Assembly: GCA_021324465.1 (NCBI GenBank)
Contig: JAJPJB010000040.1
Location: 1 to 64,000 of the forward strand
Reading direction: 5' to 3'
DNA from: Hyphomicrobiaceae bacterium
GTDB taxonomy: Bacteria > Pseudomonadota > Alphaproteobacteria > Rhizobiales > Xanthobacteraceae
Length of the DNA stretch: 64,000 nucleotides
How positions within the stretch are numbered: position 1 is the stretch's first letter; each line of letters begins with the position of its first letter. Shown piece after piece: positions 33,575-41,844 of the stretch. The notes under the pieces were generated by a model. It had not been told where the DNA came from. It saw only the letters and a list, made by a program, of their open reading frames with translations, and did not search any database. A program made the translations under genes and the position numbers.

Positions 33575-34063
33575 ATGATCGGTTCGGAGCAGGTCAGCTA
33601 TTGGGGTACCGGAAAACAGGCGGCCATGACACAGGCGGCCATGACACAGGCGGCCATCACACAGGCGGCCATCAGTGCCGCGCTTGTCCTGGTCATGGTC
33701 GGCCTGAGCGGCTGTACCAGCACCGGTCAGCCGGGTGGACAGCCGGAGCCGACGAGCGCGCCGGCACCGCCTGCGCCCTCCCCGCCCCCGGTCGATCTCG
33801 CCGGCAAATGGAAGCTTTCGGTCTCGGGCGGCGGCGCCTGCATGATGACATTTGGCGGCTCGACCGGCGCCGCAGACGGATCGATCGCGCCGGCGGGCGG
33901 CTGCCCGGGCAATTTCTTCACCAGCCGAAAATGGACTTACGAGCATAACAATCTGATCATCCGCAACCATAAGGGCGAAGTGCTGGTCGAGTTGTCATTC
34001 GCCAACGGGCATTTCGAAGGACAGCCGATCGCTGGCGGCGGAGCGGTTTCGCTGACGCGGTAG
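33575..34063 (+). CDS. Omp19/AprI-Inh family lipoprotein (protease-inhibitor fold)
   Basis: The C-terminal 90 residues match the Inh/Omp19 beta-barrel inhibitor fold: LAGKWKLSVSGGGACMMTFG, AGGCPGNFFTSRKW (the Cys pair) and NGHFEGQPIAGGGAVSLTR. A lipobox LVMVGLSGC precedes it, so it is an outer-membrane lipoprotein; a Pro-rich linker joins lipobox and domain. Related Brucella Omp19 inhibits host and bacterial proteases. The N-terminus before the lipobox is built from four 15-bp tandem repeats (QAAMT-type), two of which contain in-frame ATG codons (33626, 33641), so the true start is unclear between 33575 and 33641. Confidence 0.78.
   Translation: MIGSEQVSYWGTGKQAAMTQAAMTQAAITQAAISAALVLVMVGLSGCTSTGQPGGQPEPTSAPAPPAPSPPPVDLAGKWKLSVSGGGACMMTFGGSTGAADGSIAPAGGCPGNFFTSRKWTYEHNNLIIRNHKGEVLVELSFANGHFEGQPIAGGGAVSLTR
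33616..33675 (+). repeat. Four 15-bp tandem repeats in a signal-peptide region
   Basis: Units ACAGGCGGCCATGAC (33616, 33631), ACAGGCGGCCATCAC (33646) and ACAGGCGGCCATCAG (33661) are consecutive. Each encodes five residues in frame with the Inh-family lipoprotein, immediately before its hydrophobic signal segment. Copy number changes would alter the n-region length without a frameshift. Confidence 0.9.
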
Positions 34064-34187
34064 ATGATCTTCTTTCGCTCGCGCATATGAGAGCCCGACC
34101 GAGGCAGACATGCAATAATGACCATGTGGCGCCGAGCAGCGCAGCGTTTGAAGGTCGTTCAGGTGGAATAAAAGGGGGAAATCTCCT

Positions 34188-34832
34188 ATGCCGGAATACC
34201 AACTCTATTGCTTCGCGCAATCGGGCAACGCCTATCGCGCGGCGCTGATGCTCAATCTGATCGGCGCCGACTGGAAGCCGATCTTCGTCGATTTTTTCAA
34301 AGGCGGCGAGACGCGCACGCCGCATTATCGCGCCGAAATCAATGAAATGGGCGAAGTGCCGGTGCTAGCGCACGGCGGCAGGATGCTCAGCCAGTCCGGC
34401 GTGATCCTGACCTATCTCGCCAAGCGCAGCGGCAAGTTCAAGCCGCAAGGCGAAGATGAAGAGCTTGAAGCGCTGCGCTGGATCATTTTTGACAATCAGA
34501 AGGTCAACGGCTTCCTTGGCCCGTTTCGCTTTCTGAAAAATTTTGTGCGTCCGGCCGGCGATCCTACCGTGCTCGCGTTTTTGAAGGGGCGCATCGACGG
34601 CAATCTCGCCATTCTCGACAAAAGGCTCGGCAAGGCTCCCTTTGTCCTCGGCGACCGGCCGACCATCGCGGATATTTCGTTCTGCGGCTATCTGTACTAT
34701 CCGGCCGAGGAATTCGGCTTCGATATCGCCGCCGAGCACAAGAATATTGGCAGCTGGCTCAATCGGATGAAGGCATTGCCGGGCTGGGCGCATCCGTACG
34801 ACCTGATGCCGGGTCATCCGCTGAAGCTTTAG
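34188..34832 (+). CDS. Glutathione S-transferase family protein
   Basis: This 214-residue two-domain GST has an N-terminal thioredoxin-like domain with YQLYCFAQSGNAYRAALMLN (Ser as likely catalytic residue), the cis-proline GSH-binding segment MGEVPVLAHGGRMLSQSGVI, and a helical C-terminal domain with VLGDRPTIADISFCGYLYY (N-capping box). It conjugates or reduces with glutathione; the substrate is not known. A purine-rich AAAGGGGGAAA sequence precedes ATG 34188. It is convergent with the TRAP binding protein gene. Confidence 0.9.
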   Translation: MPEYQLYCFAQSGNAYRAALMLNLIGADWKPIFVDFFKGGETRTPHYRAEINEMGEVPVLAHGGRMLSQSGVILTYLAKRSGKFKPQGEDEELEALRWIIFDNQKVNGFLGPFRFLKNFVRPAGDPTVLAFLKGRIDGNLAILDKRLGKAPFVLGDRPTIADISFCGYLYYPAEEFGFDIAAEHKNIGSWLNRMKALPGWAHPYDLMPGHPLKL

Positions 34833-34910
34833 CCTGTCAGGTCGGCGTTAGTGCGAGGCGGCAAAGGGTTCGCGCGAGGCGCGTGCCCGGTGCCCGACAT
34901 CGGCATCGCC

Positions 34911-36425
34911 CTAAAGCGGAATATCGAGCGTCTTGGGAACGGGTTTTGGCGCCGGCGCGGGGGGCGGCGGCGGGGCGGCGGCAACACTCGGCGGCGCGGG
35001 CGCGGTCGCCGGCGCAAGGGTGGGCGCAATCGCGGATTTCGCCGCAGGTGCCACCGTTGTCGGCGCGGGTGCCGGCGCCGGCAGCGGCGCAGGTACGGGC
35101 GCGGACGGCGCCGCGACATGCGGTGCGGGCGTGGTCGGCGCAATAGCTGCGACCGGCGGAGCAGGTTTCGCGACGGATGCGGGCGCGGGTGCTGACGGCG
35201 CCGGCGGCGCAAGATGCGGGGGCGAAGGCTGCAACGGCGGCGGAGCGAGGGGCTTGGCTACGGACGCGGGCGGCGCGGCAGCTGGGGCGGGCGATGGCGG
35301 CGAGACGGCAGGTTGCGACTGCACGGTTGCCTGCTGCTGCGATGGCGCGGGCCGCACAGTCAGTGCCGGCTGCGGCTCCGGCTCGCCGGCATATTTTGCA
35401 AGCAAAGCGCGCGCGCCAGCGAGCAATTTGGCGCCGTCGATTTTCTGCGCTTTCATCTCCTTCAGCCACTGCTCGACCACCGGCTCGGTCGCCTTGCGCC
35501 AATGCGCGACGGCTTCCGGCAGCAGCGTGATAATGGAATCGCCGCCCTGCACGACCGAGTCGGCGACGCTTGCGGCTTCGAGGTCCCACATCGCGCCGGC
35601 CAGGCTGGCTGCGCCCTGGCCGGAATTGCTGTCGATCACCACTTTCAGATCGCGCGGCAAGCGGCCATAGGCCGCGCTGTTCATGGCCAGCACGAAGCTT
35701 GTGCTGCTCGGCGATAACTCGGAGAACTCGGTATGCGACTTCAAAAGATCGTTGAGCCGCAGCCCGGGCACCATATGCCAGGGATCAAGGCAGCCGTCGA
35801 CCACATGTTGCGTGATCGCCGGCGGCAATTGCCCCGGCGGCATCGGTACCGGCTGTCCGCCGAGCACGCGCATCGCCTCGGCGGCAAAGCGCGTTTGCAC
35901 ATGCAGTTTGGCGCCCCTGACATCCTCGACGGTGCGGATCGGCCGGCTGGCATGCAGAACGCCGCGATCGCTGCAGGAAAAGCAAATGGGATGGACATCG
36001 CGGAATTCGTCTTTCAGATTGATCGTTGCGAAATCCTGCAGCGCCTTGGAGCCGACCAAAGCGCGGCGCGAGACGACAAACGGCAGATCGAACATTTCGA
36101 TCTTGGCAAAACGGCCGGGCGTGAGGGCCGGCGCGGCAAAGACGATTTCGGCGTCGCCATTCTGCACCTGATCGAACAGACGCGCCGGCGTGCCGCCGAG
36201 CTGCATCGAAGGAAAAATGTCGATGCGGATACGTCCCTGCGAGTCGGCTTCGACCTTGCGCGCCCACGGCACGATAAACTTGTCATGGGCACTCGATACC
36301 GACGACATGAAGTGATGCAGCTTGAGAACGACCGGCGGCGCATCGGCGCGGGCCAGCCGCAGCACTGCCGGCGCGGCGAGCGAAGCAACGCAGGTCGCGA
36401 GGAATGTGCGCCGCCTAACTCGCAT
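34911..36425 (-). CDS. TRAP transporter DctP-like binding protein with 157-residue Pro/Ala tail
   Basis: Residues 1-28 are a signal peptide with RRRTFLATCVASLAAPAVLR (twin-arginine-like). Residues about 30-345 are a DctP-type TRAP solute-binding protein: VLKLHHFMSSVSSAHDKFIV, MQLGGTPARLFDQVQNGDAE, the carboxylate-binding arginine region in KLHVQTRFAAEAMRVLGGQP, and TSFVLAMNSAAYGRLPRDLK. Residues 348-504 are a low-complexity tail of Pro and Ala with Val/Lys/Ser, ending PKPVPKTLDIPL. Such a tail is not part of the family (normal length about 330). No DctQ/DctM membrane genes are near. The tail may span the periplasm or tether the protein (inference). Confidence 0.85.
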   Translation of the reverse strand: MRVRRRTFLATCVASLAAPAVLRLARADAPPVVLKLHHFMSSVSSAHDKFIVPWARKVEADSQGRIRIDIFPSMQLGGTPARLFDQVQNGDAEIVFAAPALTPGRFAKIEMFDLPFVVSRRALVGSKALQDFATINLKDEFRDVHPICFSCSDRGVLHASRPIRTVEDVRGAKLHVQTRFAAEAMRVLGGQPVPMPPGQLPPAITQHVVDGCLDPWHMVPGLRLNDLLKSHTEFSELSPSSTSFVLAMNSAAYGRLPRDLKVVIDSNSGQGAASLAGAMWDLEAASVADSVVQGGDSIITLLPEAVAHWRKATEPVVEQWLKEMKAQKIDGAKLLAGARALLAKYAGEPEPQPALTVRPAPSQQQATVQSQPAVSPPSPAPAAAPPASVAKPLAPPPLQPSPPHLAPPAPSAPAPASVAKPAPPVAAIAPTTPAPHVAAPSAPVPAPLPAPAPAPTTVAPAAKSAIAPTLAPATAPAPPSVAAAPPPPPAPAPKPVPKTLDIPL

Positions 36426-36468
36426 AATATCCTCGCAGCAGATCCGCGCAGCGACTGGACGAAAAATT

Positions 36469-37383
36469 TCAATTCAACCGTGACGGGCGATCAGCTTCAT
36501 CATCGGGCCTGATCATATTCACGACCACGCCGCCGGCGGCAGACGATCCCGCTTCGGCCTTGACCTCGGTCTTGCCCCCGATCTTGGCTTCCGCTCTGGC
36601 CTCGGCTGAGCGCCGTTCGTGATTGCGATAGGACAGATACCCAAACGGCAGACTGACGAGATAGGCCACCGTGCCCGTCGTCAGCACGATCCACGGATAG
36701 GCGATCAAAAGCGCAACGCACAGAATCAAGAATACGATGAGCGGGCCGACCATTTCCGGCGGCACGCGAGTGCCGACGCGCTTGCCGGAAAAGACCGGAA
36801 GCCGCGACACCATCAGCGAGGCGACCACGAGCGTATAGGCGAGCGTCGCCCAGGTCAGAAAGGCCGCGCGCGGCAGGCCGAGAAAAGCGAGATAGATCGG
36901 CAGCAGCACGGTGATGGCGCCGGCCGGCGCCGGCATGCCGACAAAGAAATTCGCCGTCCAGGCCGGCCGATCCGGATCGTCGATCATCACATTGAAGCGG
37001 GCGAGCCGCAGACTGCCGCAAATCGCGAACACCATGGCGGCGATCCAGCCGGCAGATTTTAGATCGTGCAGGCCCCAGAAATAAAGGATCAGCGCCGGCG
37101 CCACGCCGAAATTGACGAAGTCGGAGAGGCTGTCGAGCTCGGCGCCGAAGCGCGAGGTGCCTTTCAAGAGACGCGCCAGCCGGCCGTCGATACCGTCGAG
37201 GATGGCCGCAAAGACCACGCCGGCGACCGCGAGGACAAAGCGGCCCTCGAACGCCATCCGGATCGCCGTCAGTCCGGCGCACATGGCAAGCAGCGTCACC
37301 ATGTTAGGCGCCAGCGTGCGCACCGGAATGCGCCGGAACCGGCGCCGCCGCGGGTCGCGAAAGATGGACGGGTTAATGGCCAC
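36469..37383 (-). CDS. pssA: CDP-diacylglycerol-serine O-phosphatidyltransferase
   Basis: The 304-residue integral membrane enzyme makes phosphatidylserine from CDP-diacylglycerol and serine. The CDP-alcohol phosphotransferase signature is complete: DGIDGRLARLLKGTSRFGAE followed by LDSLSD. About eight membrane helices follow. The C-terminal 50 residues are a charged Lys/Glu/Ala tail beyond the family core. The start is GTG 37383 with GGAGGT seven bases upstream; the longer upstream frame has no family match. psd lies 210 bp upstream on the same strand, giving consecutive steps to phosphatidylethanolamine. Confidence 0.93.
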   Translation of the reverse strand: MAINPSIFRDPRRRRFRRIPVRTLAPNMVTLLAMCAGLTAIRMAFEGRFVLAVAGVVFAAILDGIDGRLARLLKGTSRFGAELDSLSDFVNFGVAPALILYFWGLHDLKSAGWIAAMVFAICGSLRLARFNVMIDDPDRPAWTANFFVGMPAPAGAITVLLPIYLAFLGLPRAAFLTWATLAYTLVVASLMVSRLPVFSGKRVGTRVPPEMVGPLIVFLILCVALLIAYPWIVLTTGTVAYLVSLPFGYLSYRNHERRSAEARAEAKIGGKTEVKAEAGSSAAGGVVVNMIRPDDEADRPSRLN

Positions 37384-37593
37384 TGCCGTTACCTCCGCTC
37401 GCATGCAAATATAGCGCGCTTTTGGCGAGCTCGCCACGCGGCGGGCTATCATTGCCGGGCCGAGCGCCGGCGAGCCCGAAATCCATGCTCGCTGTTCTCG
37501 CCTTTCATGGTTGAGGCCGCGCAGGGGTTCTGCATGCGCCGCGATCGTGGATCGCTGGCTCACGGCTTTCGCGGCACCCCGGAATGATGGCAA

Positions 37594-38295
37594 TCACGCC
37601 ACCCTGAACGTGCGTCCCGGATCGCCCGCGGCAAGATCGGCGATGATGGTCTCGCCGGCGATCGCGGTCTGGCCCTCCGCAGCGAGCGCGCGGGTGCCGT
37701 CGGGGAGATAGACGTCGACACGGGAGCCGAAGCGGATCATGCCGATGCGCTGGCCGGCGCCGACGATCTCGCGCTCACGCGCAAAGCTTACGATACGGCG
37801 TGCCACAAGTCCGGCGATCTGAATGACGCCGATGCGCTGGCCATTGCTCATGGCGATGACAAAGGCATTCCGCTCATTGTCTTCGCTCGCTTTGTCGAGA
37901 TCGGCGCTGACGAATTTCCCTGGGCGATAGACGATGCGTTCGATGCGGCCGGCGACCGGACTGCGATTCACATGGCAGTCGAACACGCTCATGAAAATGG
38001 AAATGCGCAGCAGCGGGCGATCGCCAAGATCGAGCTCCTTTGGCGGCGCAACATTGACGATCTGGCTGACGCGGCCGTCGGCCGGCGCCACCACGATGCC
38101 CTCGCGCACGGGCGTCACGCGCGCCGGATCGCGGAAGAAATAGGCGCACCACAGCGTCAGCACGGTCGCGATCCAGCCGAGCGGCGCCCACAGCCAGAAC
38201 AGGACAATGCTGGCAGCCGCAAAGCCGCCCACAAAGGAATAGCCCTCGGGGTGGATCGGTACGAGCTGCTTGCGGATCGAGTCGATGGCGGACAT
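37594..38295 (-). CDS. psd: Phosphatidylserine decarboxylase (short archaeal/rhizobial type)
   Basis: A 233-residue proenzyme of the short Psd class. It has two N-terminal hydrophobic segments, VAPADGRVSQIV, ISIFMSVFDCHVNRSPVAGR, and the self-cleavage site IRFGSRVDVYLP, where cleavage between Gly190 and Ser191 gives the pyruvoyl prosthetic group. It decarboxylates phosphatidylserine to phosphatidylethanolamine, the step after PssA encoded downstream. The start at 38295 (MSAIDSIRKQL) is the family N-terminus; the frame continues upstream without similarity. Confidence 0.94.
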   Translation of the reverse strand: MSAIDSIRKQLVPIHPEGYSFVGGFAAASIVLFWLWAPLGWIATVLTLWCAYFFRDPARVTPVREGIVVAPADGRVSQIVNVAPPKELDLGDRPLLRISIFMSVFDCHVNRSPVAGRIERIVYRPGKFVSADLDKASEDNERNAFVIAMSNGQRIGVIQIAGLVARRIVSFAREREIVGAGQRIGMIRFGSRVDVYLPDGTRALAAEGQTAIAGETIIADLAAGDPGRTFRVA

Positions 38296-38450
38296 GCGAC
38301 CTTTAGCGATATGGAGATTTGCCGGCCTACTTAACCCGTCCTGCGTGCTCGGCGTGGAGCGCCGGCCGGGGTGCCGGTCGACGCATCGGGGCCGTTCCTC
38401 CTTCCACGCTCGCCGCGCCCGCACCTCAGGATGACGGAAACACGCTCGCT

Positions 38451-40409
38451 TTACTCTGCTGCATCGATAGCCGGCAAGAGTTCTTTCGCCGAATCGTCGT
38501 GTTTGGGCTGATCTGGCCCCGCGGGCGAACCGGTTCCCTCCTTCTCCGCCTCCGCGAGAATCTCGCGCGCCAACTGCGCTTCACGCTGACGGTTCCACAT
38601 GCTGGCGTAGAGGCCGCCGTAGCCGAGCAGATCGCGATGCGTGCCGCGCTCGACAATTGCGCCATGGTCAAGCACCAAAATCTCGTCGGCATCGACGATG
38701 GTCGACAGCCGGTGCGCAATGACCAGCGTGGTGCGGTTCTTCGCGACCCGGTCAAGCTCGTCCTGAATATCCTTTTCGGTGTGACTGTCCAGCGCCGAGG
38801 TTGCTTCGTCGAGCAGCAGGATCGGCGGCCCCTTGAGAATAGTGCGCGCTATGGCAACCCGTTGCTTTTCGCCGCCGGACAATTTGAGGCCGCGCTCGCC
38901 AACCTCGGTATCATAGCCTTTGGGTGAACGGCGGATGAAGGCGTCGATCTGCGCCTGGCGCGCGGCCTCTTCCACCTCCGCATCGCTCGCGTCGCAGCGA
39001 CCGTAGCGGATGTTGTAACGGATCGTATCATTGAACAGAACGGTGTCCTGCGGCACCATGCCGATGGCGGCGCGCAGTGACGCCTGTGTTACATCGCGGA
39101 TGTCCTGCCCATCGATCAGGATGCGGCCGCCGGACACGTCATAGAAGCGAAACAGCAGTCGTGAAATCGTCGACTTGCCGGCGCCGGACGGCCCGACAAT
39201 GGCCACGGTGTGTCCGGCCTTCACTTCGAAACTCAAGTTTCTGAGGATCGGCCGCGCCGGTTCATAGGCGAATGAGACATTCTCGAAGCGGATGTTGCCG
39301 GCCAGCACGCGCAGCGGCGGCGCACCGGGCTTGTCCTTGATCTCGGGCTCCTTGGCCAGGATCGAGAACATGATCTCGATATCGATCAGCGCCTGTTTGA
39401 TCTCGCGATAGACCATGCCCATGAAATTCAGCGGCACATAGAGCTGGATCATCATGGCATTGATCATGACGAAGTCACCGACCGTATTGGCATGCTGCTC
39501 GATGCCGTAAGCGCAGAGCACCATGGTCGCCGCAAGACCGGCCGTGAAGATCACCGCCTGCCCGGCATTGAGCACGGCAAGCGACGTATAGGCTTTGACG
39601 CTTGCGTCCTCGTAGCGCGCCATCGAACGATCGTAGCGCTTGGCTTCGCGCGTCTCGGCGGAAAAATATTTGACGGTCTCGTAATTGAGCAGCGAGTCGA
39701 TCGCCTTGGCATTGGCGTCGCTGTCGCTCTCGTTCATCTTACGACGGATATTGATGCGCCACTCGGTCGCGTAATAGGTGAACAGCATATAAACGATAAC
39801 AGTGAGGCCAATCACGGCGACATAGCGCCAGTCGAAATGCCACAGCAGCACGGCCACGATCATCAAAAGCTCGACGATCGTGGGCGCAAGCTGCAGCAGG
39901 ATCATGCGCACGATGGTTTCGATGGCGTTGCGGCCGCGTTCGAGCACGCGGGTGAGGCCCCCTGTCTTGCGCTCGAGATGAAAGCGCAGCGAGAGCAGAT
40001 GCATGTGCTCGAAGGTGAGCATCGCCAGCCGACGCACCGCATTCATCGCCACCTTGGCGAAAATGCCATCGCGCCACTGCGTCAATAGCGCCATGACGAT
40101 GCGCGTGCCGCCATAGGCGAGCGTCAGCACGACCGGCGCGGCGAACGCCCAGAGCAGCCAGTTGCCTGATGCCAGCGGAGCGGTGCCGCGGCCGGCCAGC
40201 GCATCGGTCGCCCATTTGAAGGTGAAGGGCACCGCCATGGTGGCGGCTTTGGCGAGAAACAGGAGCACGGTGGCGAAGACGACACGCGCCTTGAGGTCAC
40301 GCCGATCAGTCGGCCAGATGTAAGGCCACAGGCGCACCAGTGTCGCCAGCAAGGCACCGCTGTCGGCATTGACCTGGCGCTCGCCCGTGAATCGTTGAAT
40401 GTCGCTCAT
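38451..40409 (-). CDS. Atm1-type ABC exporter (half transporter)
   Basis: A 652-residue fusion of a six-helix membrane domain and an ATPase. The ATPase has Walker A GPSGAGKST, Q-loop VPQDTVLF, signature LSGGEKQR and Walker B ILLLDEATSALD. The membrane domain has the Atm1 hallmarks NYETVKYFSAETREAKRYD and LNFMGMVYREIKQALIDIE. Family members export glutathione-bound sulfur, Fe-S precursors or heavy metals, and function as homodimers. ATG 40409 (MSDIQRFTG) is the likely start, though its ribosome site is weak; ATG 40439 is an alternative. It diverges from the LOG-family gene across a 220-bp space. Confidence 0.92.
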   Translation of the reverse strand: MSDIQRFTGERQVNADSGALLATLVRLWPYIWPTDRRDLKARVVFATVLLFLAKAATMAVPFTFKWATDALAGRGTAPLASGNWLLWAFAAPVVLTLAYGGTRIVMALLTQWRDGIFAKVAMNAVRRLAMLTFEHMHLLSLRFHLERKTGGLTRVLERGRNAIETIVRMILLQLAPTIVELLMIVAVLLWHFDWRYVAVIGLTVIVYMLFTYYATEWRINIRRKMNESDSDANAKAIDSLLNYETVKYFSAETREAKRYDRSMARYEDASVKAYTSLAVLNAGQAVIFTAGLAATMVLCAYGIEQHANTVGDFVMINAMMIQLYVPLNFMGMVYREIKQALIDIEIMFSILAKEPEIKDKPGAPPLRVLAGNIRFENVSFAYEPARPILRNLSFEVKAGHTVAIVGPSGAGKSTISRLLFRFYDVSGGRILIDGQDIRDVTQASLRAAIGMVPQDTVLFNDTIRYNIRYGRCDASDAEVEEAARQAQIDAFIRRSPKGYDTEVGERGLKLSGGEKQRVAIARTILKGPPILLLDEATSALDSHTEKDIQDELDRVAKNRTTLVIAHRLSTIVDADEILVLDHGAIVERGTHRDLLGYGGLYASMWNRQREAQLAREILAEAEKEGTGSPAGPDQPKHDDSAKELLPAIDAAE

Positions 40410-40630
40410 TGCAGGTCTTTTTGCCCCTCGCCGCGTCATCGGGCGCGGCCGCAAGTTCCCGTCTCTCCAGGAAACATCAGTTGGTTTCCCATCATATAGA
40501 AGATCTGGAGCCGCTCTGCACCGGCGCCTGGCTCGCCCTTGGCGCCCTCTTGGCCGGCGCGGTTGCGCGCCAAATTGCTTGCGGCGCGCGCAAATCGGCG
40601 CCACATCTAGCGTCGAACGAGTGATACTCC

Positions 40631-41233
40631 ATGAGCAAAATCAATGCTGTGTGCGTTTATTGCGGATCGAGCGCGGGCACCGATCCGGCCTTTGTCAAAG
40701 CAGCCCAGGCTTTCGGCAAAATCCTCGCCGAAAATCGGGTCCGGCTCGTCTATGGCGGCGGCTCCGTCGGCATGATGGGCGCGCTGGCGCGTGCCGTGCT
40801 CGAGCATGGCGGCCAGGCCACCGGGATCATTCCGGAATTCCTGTTCCGCAGGGAGCGGCCGCAGACGCTGCGTGAGGAGCTCATCGTGACGCGCGATATG
40901 CATGAGCGCAAGCGCAAGATGTTCGACGAAGCCGACGCGTTCGTCGCCCTCCCCGGTGGGATCGGCACTTTGGAGGAGCTGGTCGAGCAGTTGACCTGGG
41001 TCCAGCTTGGCCACCACAAGAAGCCGATTCTGGTCGCCAATATCAACGACTTCTGGGAACCATTGCGCGAGCTTCTCGACCACATGGACAAGCTCGGCTT
41101 CATCTATGGCGGTCTCAATGCCGATCTGCTGATGGCCGAGAAGGTCGAGGACATTTTGCCAAAACTTCAGGAAGCGGCGCGGCGCGTTGCCGAGGCGGAG
41201 AAGACAATGGCGTTGCCGGCCGAACGGCTGTGA
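40631..41233 (+). CDS. LOG-family protein (nucleoside 5'-monophosphate phosphoribohydrolase)
   Basis: This 200-residue Rossmann-like protein has the family start AVCVYCGSSAGTDPAFVKAA, GGGSVGMMGALARAV and the signature PGGIGTLEEL with VTRDMHERKRKMFDEADAFV. LOG proteins hydrolyse AMP or cytokinin nucleotides to the free base and ribose 5-phosphate. In bacteria the physiological role is usually unknown. ATG 40631 is nine bases after a short GAACGAG. No cytokinin synthesis genes are adjacent. Confidence 0.93.
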   Translation: MSKINAVCVYCGSSAGTDPAFVKAAQAFGKILAENRVRLVYGGGSVGMMGALARAVLEHGGQATGIIPEFLFRRERPQTLREELIVTRDMHERKRKMFDEADAFVALPGGIGTLEELVEQLTWVQLGHHKKPILVANINDFWEPLRELLDHMDKLGFIYGGLNADLLMAEKVEDILPKLQEAARRVAEAEKTMALPAERL

Positions 41234-41353
41234 GTCGATTGCCGTCGTTTTCGGATTGGCGCGACGCGTCAAGTCCGGCATCGACAGATCCAGTGCAGGG
41301 AGGATGGACTCCGTGCTCGCGCGCTAACGCCAGCGCGCTCGGCAAAGACCAAT

Positions 41354-41737
41354 TCACTTACCCTGAGCAAACGTCACGGCTTCGATGCGATTGCCGTCGG
41401 GATCGCGGATGAAAGCCGCGTAATAATTGTCGTGATATTTGGTGCGGCGCCCCGGCGCGCCGTCGGATGCGCCGCCGGCTTGCAGCGCCGCCGCGTGGAA
41501 GGCATCGACGGCAGCGGTATCGGCGGCGCGCAGGCAGATGTGCACCCCGGAATCGTCGGCGACGCGATCCATGGCGTGACGCAAGTTGATCCAGAAATCC
41601 GGGTATTTCTTGCCGTAGCCGATCGCGGCACCGGGCCATTCACGCAGCTTCGTCATGCCGAGCGGCGCGAGCAGCGCGGCGTAGAACGCTTCGGCCTTTT
41701 TCAGATCACGCACCGCGATAGAGACGTGGTCGATCAT
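41354..41737 (-). CDS. VOC-family (glyoxalase-like) protein
   Basis: A 127-residue vicinal-oxygen-chelate domain protein: MIDHVSIAVRDLKKAEAFYA at the N-terminus, SGVHICLRAADTAAVDAFHA in the middle, and a C-terminal YYAAFIRDPDGNRIEAV with the metal-ligand Glu. Two beta-alpha-beta-beta-beta halves are visible. It probably dimerises and acts on a small electrophile; specific substrate unknown. AGAGGGG precedes ATG 41737. It is 107 bp downstream of cimA on the same strand and may be on its transcript. Confidence 0.88.
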   Translation of the reverse strand: MIDHVSIAVRDLKKAEAFYAALLAPLGMTKLREWPGAAIGYGKKYPDFWINLRHAMDRVADDSGVHICLRAADTAAVDAFHAAALQAGGASDGAPGRRTKYHDNYYAAFIRDPDGNRIEAVTFAQGK

Positions 41738-41844
41738 GATTGCCCCTCTTTTCCCTTCCTTCTTGTGCGGAGAGAAGCTGGATGAAAATGGCGACGCATT
41801 CACCTCACCTCGCGAGCCCCACCCTCCCCACCAGGGGGCCCATC

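Noticed and set aside
34933-35670. Gly/Ala-rich 245-codon plus-strand frame
   Set aside because: It is the complement of the Pro/Ala tail of the TRAP binding protein (CCG/GCC codons read back as CGG/GGC), so the Gly-rich look is a compositional artefact.
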